In this document: positions 62,003-64,000 of the stretch, piece after piece
Position numbering within the stretch: the stretch's first letter is position 1
Layout: each line of letters begins with the position of its first letter
Assembly (NCBI RefSeq): GCF_041675725.1
Contig: NZ_JBAYTI010000004.1
Coordinates: forward strand, 12,836 to 76,835
DNA: 64,000 nt
Direction: 5' to 3'
From: Castellaniella sp041675725
Lineage (GTDB): Bacteria; Pseudomonadota; Gammaproteobacteria; Burkholderiales; Burkholderiaceae_B
Notes under the pieces: model-generated
Database searches by the model: none
Told to the model about the DNA's origin: nothing
Seen by the model: the letters and a program-made list of their open reading frames with translations, nothing else
Program-made: the position numbers and the translations under genes

Positions 62003-63202
62003 ATGCCCTTCATCACCCAGCTGCGTCTTTCACCAGGCGACAGACGGCATCTGCTGCTGGCTGCATCCATTGTGCTGGTCGGCATGTTTGCTTTCATTCA
62101 GGTCTACTCGGTCCAGTCCATCTTGCCCGAGATCCGGACCGACCTGCATGCGACGGTGGTCGAAGTCGGCCAGGCCGTGGGCATCACCATCCTGGCCATC
62201 GCCTTGACCGCGCCATTTGCGGGTATCGTGTCCGATGCCCTGGGGCGCAAGTGGCTGATCGTCGGCTCGGTGCTGTTTCTGGCCATTCCGACCGGCCTGC
62301 TCATGCTGGTGCAGGACGTGCGCGGCCTGCTGTGGCTGCGTTTCCTCCAAGGCCTAGCCGTACCGGGCGTATCGGTGGTGATCACGGCCTATATCGGCGA
62401 GGAATTCCGCGGCGCACGCATGGTGCGCATCATGACGCTGTACGTGAGCGGCTGCATCATGGGCGGTTTTCTGGGCCGTTTCATGCTGGGTCACCTGACC
62501 GAATACATGTCGTGGCGGCAGGCATTCGGCGTCATGGCGTTCCTGAACATCCTGGGCGGTCTGGTCATCTGGCGAGGCCTGCCAGCCTCGCGCCATTTCA
62601 AGGCCAACCCGAACATCCAGGCCAGCCTGCGCACGCTGAGCCGGCTGCTGCACAACCGCGACCTGCGCGTCGCCAGCCTGATTGGCGCCACCTTGCTGTT
62701 TTGCCAGATCGCCCTCTTCACGTACATCAACCTGCATCTGGCAGGGGCCCCCTATTTCTACAGCCCGGGCAACCTGGCCAACCTGTTTACCGTATACCTG
62801 CTGGGCATGATGGTCATGCCGATCATGGGCTATATCATTCCACGCATCGGCATCCGCAATGCCATCCTGCTGTCGGTGGGCCTGAGCATGGCGGGGGTGG
62901 CCTTGACCATGGCGCCGCCGGCCGCGCTGATCATCCTGGCTTTGACTCTGGCTGCCTGCGGCACCTTCATTGCGCAATCATCGGTCATGAGTTTCGTGGC
63001 TCAGCGCATGAACGAAGGCCGCTCGCTGGCCAATGGCTTGTACTACACCATCTATTATTGCGGCGGCTTCCTGGGCGCGTGGATATGCGGACTGGCCTAC
63101 GACTGGCACGCCTGGCCCGCCACCGTCACCACCCTGCTGCTCGTACAGCTGGCGGGCTGGCTGGTGGCCTGGCGATACATCCAGGCCCCCCCCCGAGCCT
63201 GA
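62003..63202 (+). CDS. Major facilitator superfamily transporter (YnfM-like)
   Basis: A 399-residue membrane protein with twelve predicted helices. The MFS loop 2-3 motif reads GIVSDALGRKWLIVG. The N-terminal helix LLLAASIVLVGMFAFIQVYS and the overall length fit drug/metabolite exporters of the YnfM and CmlA types. The substrate is unknown. It is divergent from the HemL-like aminotransferase, and the two may share regulation. No ribosome site is obvious before the ATG. Confidence 0.9.
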   Translation: MPFITQLRLSPGDRRHLLLAASIVLVGMFAFIQVYSVQSILPEIRTDLHATVVEVGQAVGITILAIALTAPFAGIVSDALGRKWLIVGSVLFLAIPTGLLMLVQDVRGLLWLRFLQGLAVPGVSVVITAYIGEEFRGARMVRIMTLYVSGCIMGGFLGRFMLGHLTEYMSWRQAFGVMAFLNILGGLVIWRGLPASRHFKANPNIQASLRTLSRLLHNRDLRVASLIGATLLFCQIALFTYINLHLAGAPYFYSPGNLANLFTVYLLGMMVMPIMGYIIPRIGIRNAILLSVGLSMAGVALTMAPPAALIILALTLAACGTFIAQSSVMSFVAQRMNEGRSLANGLYYTIYYCGGFLGAWICGLAYDWHAWPATVTTLLLVQLAGWLVAWRYIQAPPRA

Positions 63203-63228
63203 GAGTGCGCGCCCATGCCGGGCGCCCG

Positions 63229-63251
63229 AAAAAAAGGCTGCTTACGCAGCC
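63229..63251 (-). terminator. Intrinsic terminator of phaR
   Basis: On the minus strand GGCTGC (63251 to 63246), loop GTAA, GCAGCC (63241 to 63236), then seven T (63235 to 63229). This is a classical rho-independent terminator for the phaB-phaR transcript, 43 bases after the phaR stop. Confidence 0.85.
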
Positions 63252-63257
63252 TATAGA

Positions 63258-63290
63258 CAGGGCAACGCCCTGATCCCGGGATATCCCGGG
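63258..63290. repeat. Two further perfect inverted repeats between phaR and its terminator
   Basis: CAGGGC-AAC-GCCCTG (63258-63272) and the 16-base palindrome CCCGGGATATCCCGGG (63275-63290) lie back to back between the phaR stop and its terminator. Together with the terminator they make three stem-forming elements within 62 bases. Confidence 0.7.
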
Positions 63291-63293
63291 GGG

Positions 63294-63869
63294 TCATTTC
63301 TTCTTTTTGCCACCTGTATCCGCAGGCGTGGGAAACGGAAAACCGGGAAACAGGCTGCGGGTCTGATCCTGCATCTGTTCCTGCATCTTGATGAACACGC
63401 CACGGCTTTGCTCTAGGTAGTTGTTCATCATGCTCTGCAGCGCCGGCGTTTGCATGTTGACCAGCTGGGCCCAGGCTTCGGGCCCGAAATGTTGCTGATA
63501 CAGCCCCTGCGACTGCTCGGCCATGCGCTCCTGGAGCTCTATCATGACCTGGATGTTCTTTTCGAGGAAAGACCCCATCATGCCCTGCATGGAGTGCCCG
63601 TAGAAGCGGATGATCTGCGCCAGCACCGGCGCGGAAAACATGGGCACGCCACCGGATTCTTCTTCGAGGATGATCTGCAGCAGAATATTGCGCGTGAGGT
63701 CATCCCCTGTCTTGGCATCCACCACCGTGAAGTCGGCGCTTTCGAGCACCAGCTGCTTGATGTCGGCCAAAGTGATGTAGGAACTGGTCTGCGTATCGTA
63801 CAGGCGCCGGTTCGGATACTTTTTGATCAGCCGTGCGGCCGCCGTTGCGGTTTTCTGCTGCGCCATCAT
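63294..63869 (-). CDS. phaR: Polyhydroxyalkanoate synthesis repressor PhaR
   Basis: A 191-residue regulator that binds PHA granules and represses phasin and its own gene. The N-terminal PHB accumulation DNA-binding domain reads RLIKKYPNRRLYDTQTSSYI, followed by two short helical PHB_acc repeats and a Pro/Lys-rich tail ending in four lysines. The first of two tandem ATGs shares one base with the phaB stop (TAATGATG). Confidence 0.95.
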   Translation of the reverse strand: MMAQQKTATAAARLIKKYPNRRLYDTQTSSYITLADIKQLVLESADFTVVDAKTGDDLTRNILLQIILEEESGGVPMFSAPVLAQIIRFYGHSMQGMMGSFLEKNIQVMIELQERMAEQSQGLYQQHFGPEAWAQLVNMQTPALQSMMNNYLEQSRGVFIKMQEQMQDQTRSLFPGFPFPTPADTGGKKKK

Positions 63870-64000
63870 TACCCCATGTGCAAGCCACCGTTGATGGAAA
63901 AATCGGCCCCCGTGGAGAACCCGGAGTCATCCGAAGCGAGCCAGGCCACGATGGAGCCGATTTCTTCGGGCGCACCCAACCGCTTGACCGGGATAGTGGC
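63869..64000 (-). CDS. phaB: Acetoacetyl-CoA reductase PhaB, C-terminal end
   Basis: Only the last 43 codons are in the window. They read KRLGAPEEIGSIVAWLASDD followed by FSTGADFSINGGLHMG and a TAA stop. The final NGGLHMG is characteristic of PhaB/PhbB, the NADPH-dependent reductase producing (R)-3-hydroxybutyryl-CoA for PHB. The stop overlaps the phaR start, matching the usual phaC-phaA-phaB-phaR style of cluster. Confidence 0.9.
   Translation of the reverse strand, partial: ATIPVKRLGAPEEIGSIVAWLASDDSGFSTGADFSINGGLHMG

Overview
This 64 kb window is ordinary chromosomal sequence from a high-GC betaproteobacterium, most likely an Alcaligenaceae-type member of the Burkholderiales (Bordetella/Achromobacter relatives). 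The assignment rests on gene content and order: rpsF-priB-rpsR-rplI-dnaB, scpB-rluB-rimP-nusA-infB-rbfA-truB-typA, a phaB-phaR pair for polyhydroxyalkanoate storage, FolE2, and Kdo kinase. Genes are packed tightly, with many 4-base ATGA stop/start overlaps. I see no prophage, transposon, CRISPR array, rRNA or plasmid signature, and no stretch longer than 300 bases lacks a gene.

Left part (1-26283). A truncated glycosyltransferase is coupled to dnaE, followed by hrpA. hrpA diverges from argA at a symmetric -10 element. Then comes an eleven-gene leftward run (19321 to 9213) with no gap above 17 bases: alr, a degenerate SDR protein, radA, a TSUP permease, kdkA, the polyamine transporter potFGHI, rpiA and phoU. 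A second symmetric -10 element separates alr from the rightward squalene module hpnCDE. hpnE runs tail to tail into thrC, the last gene of the leftward alaC-hom-thrC amino-acid operon.

Middle part (26284-49049). A rightward four-gene run (Mth938-like protein, bcp, PIN-PhoH ATPase, pdxA) converges on the S6/S18/L9/DnaB operon. folE2, dxs and ispA follow leftward (isoprenoid precursors and folate). Next are a solitary Rieske oxygenase, a 3-mercaptopyruvate sulfurtransferase with an EamA permease, htpX with a Na/Pi cotransporter, polA start-to-start with a LOG-family gene, and a four-gene polar amino-acid ABC transporter.

Right part (49050-64000). The translation/transcription cluster scpB-rluB-rimP-nusA-infB-rbfA-truB-typA runs leftward, with a terminator-like hairpin directly in front of the rimP start. 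An initiator tRNA-Met gene, a GNAT acetyltransferase, a class III aminotransferase divergent from an MFS transporter (with a GntR/FadR-type palindrome between them), and phaR with the end of phaB complete the window.

No gene cluster here looks like an unknown multi-gene system. The observations most worth a second look are regulatory: the two symmetric divergent promoters, the rimP leader, the polA/LOG start overlap, and the aminotransferase/MFS intergenic region. At protein level the notable items are an SDR-fold protein without its catalytic Ser and Tyr and a stand-alone Rieske oxygenase. All assignments come from reading the sequence; no database search was run.
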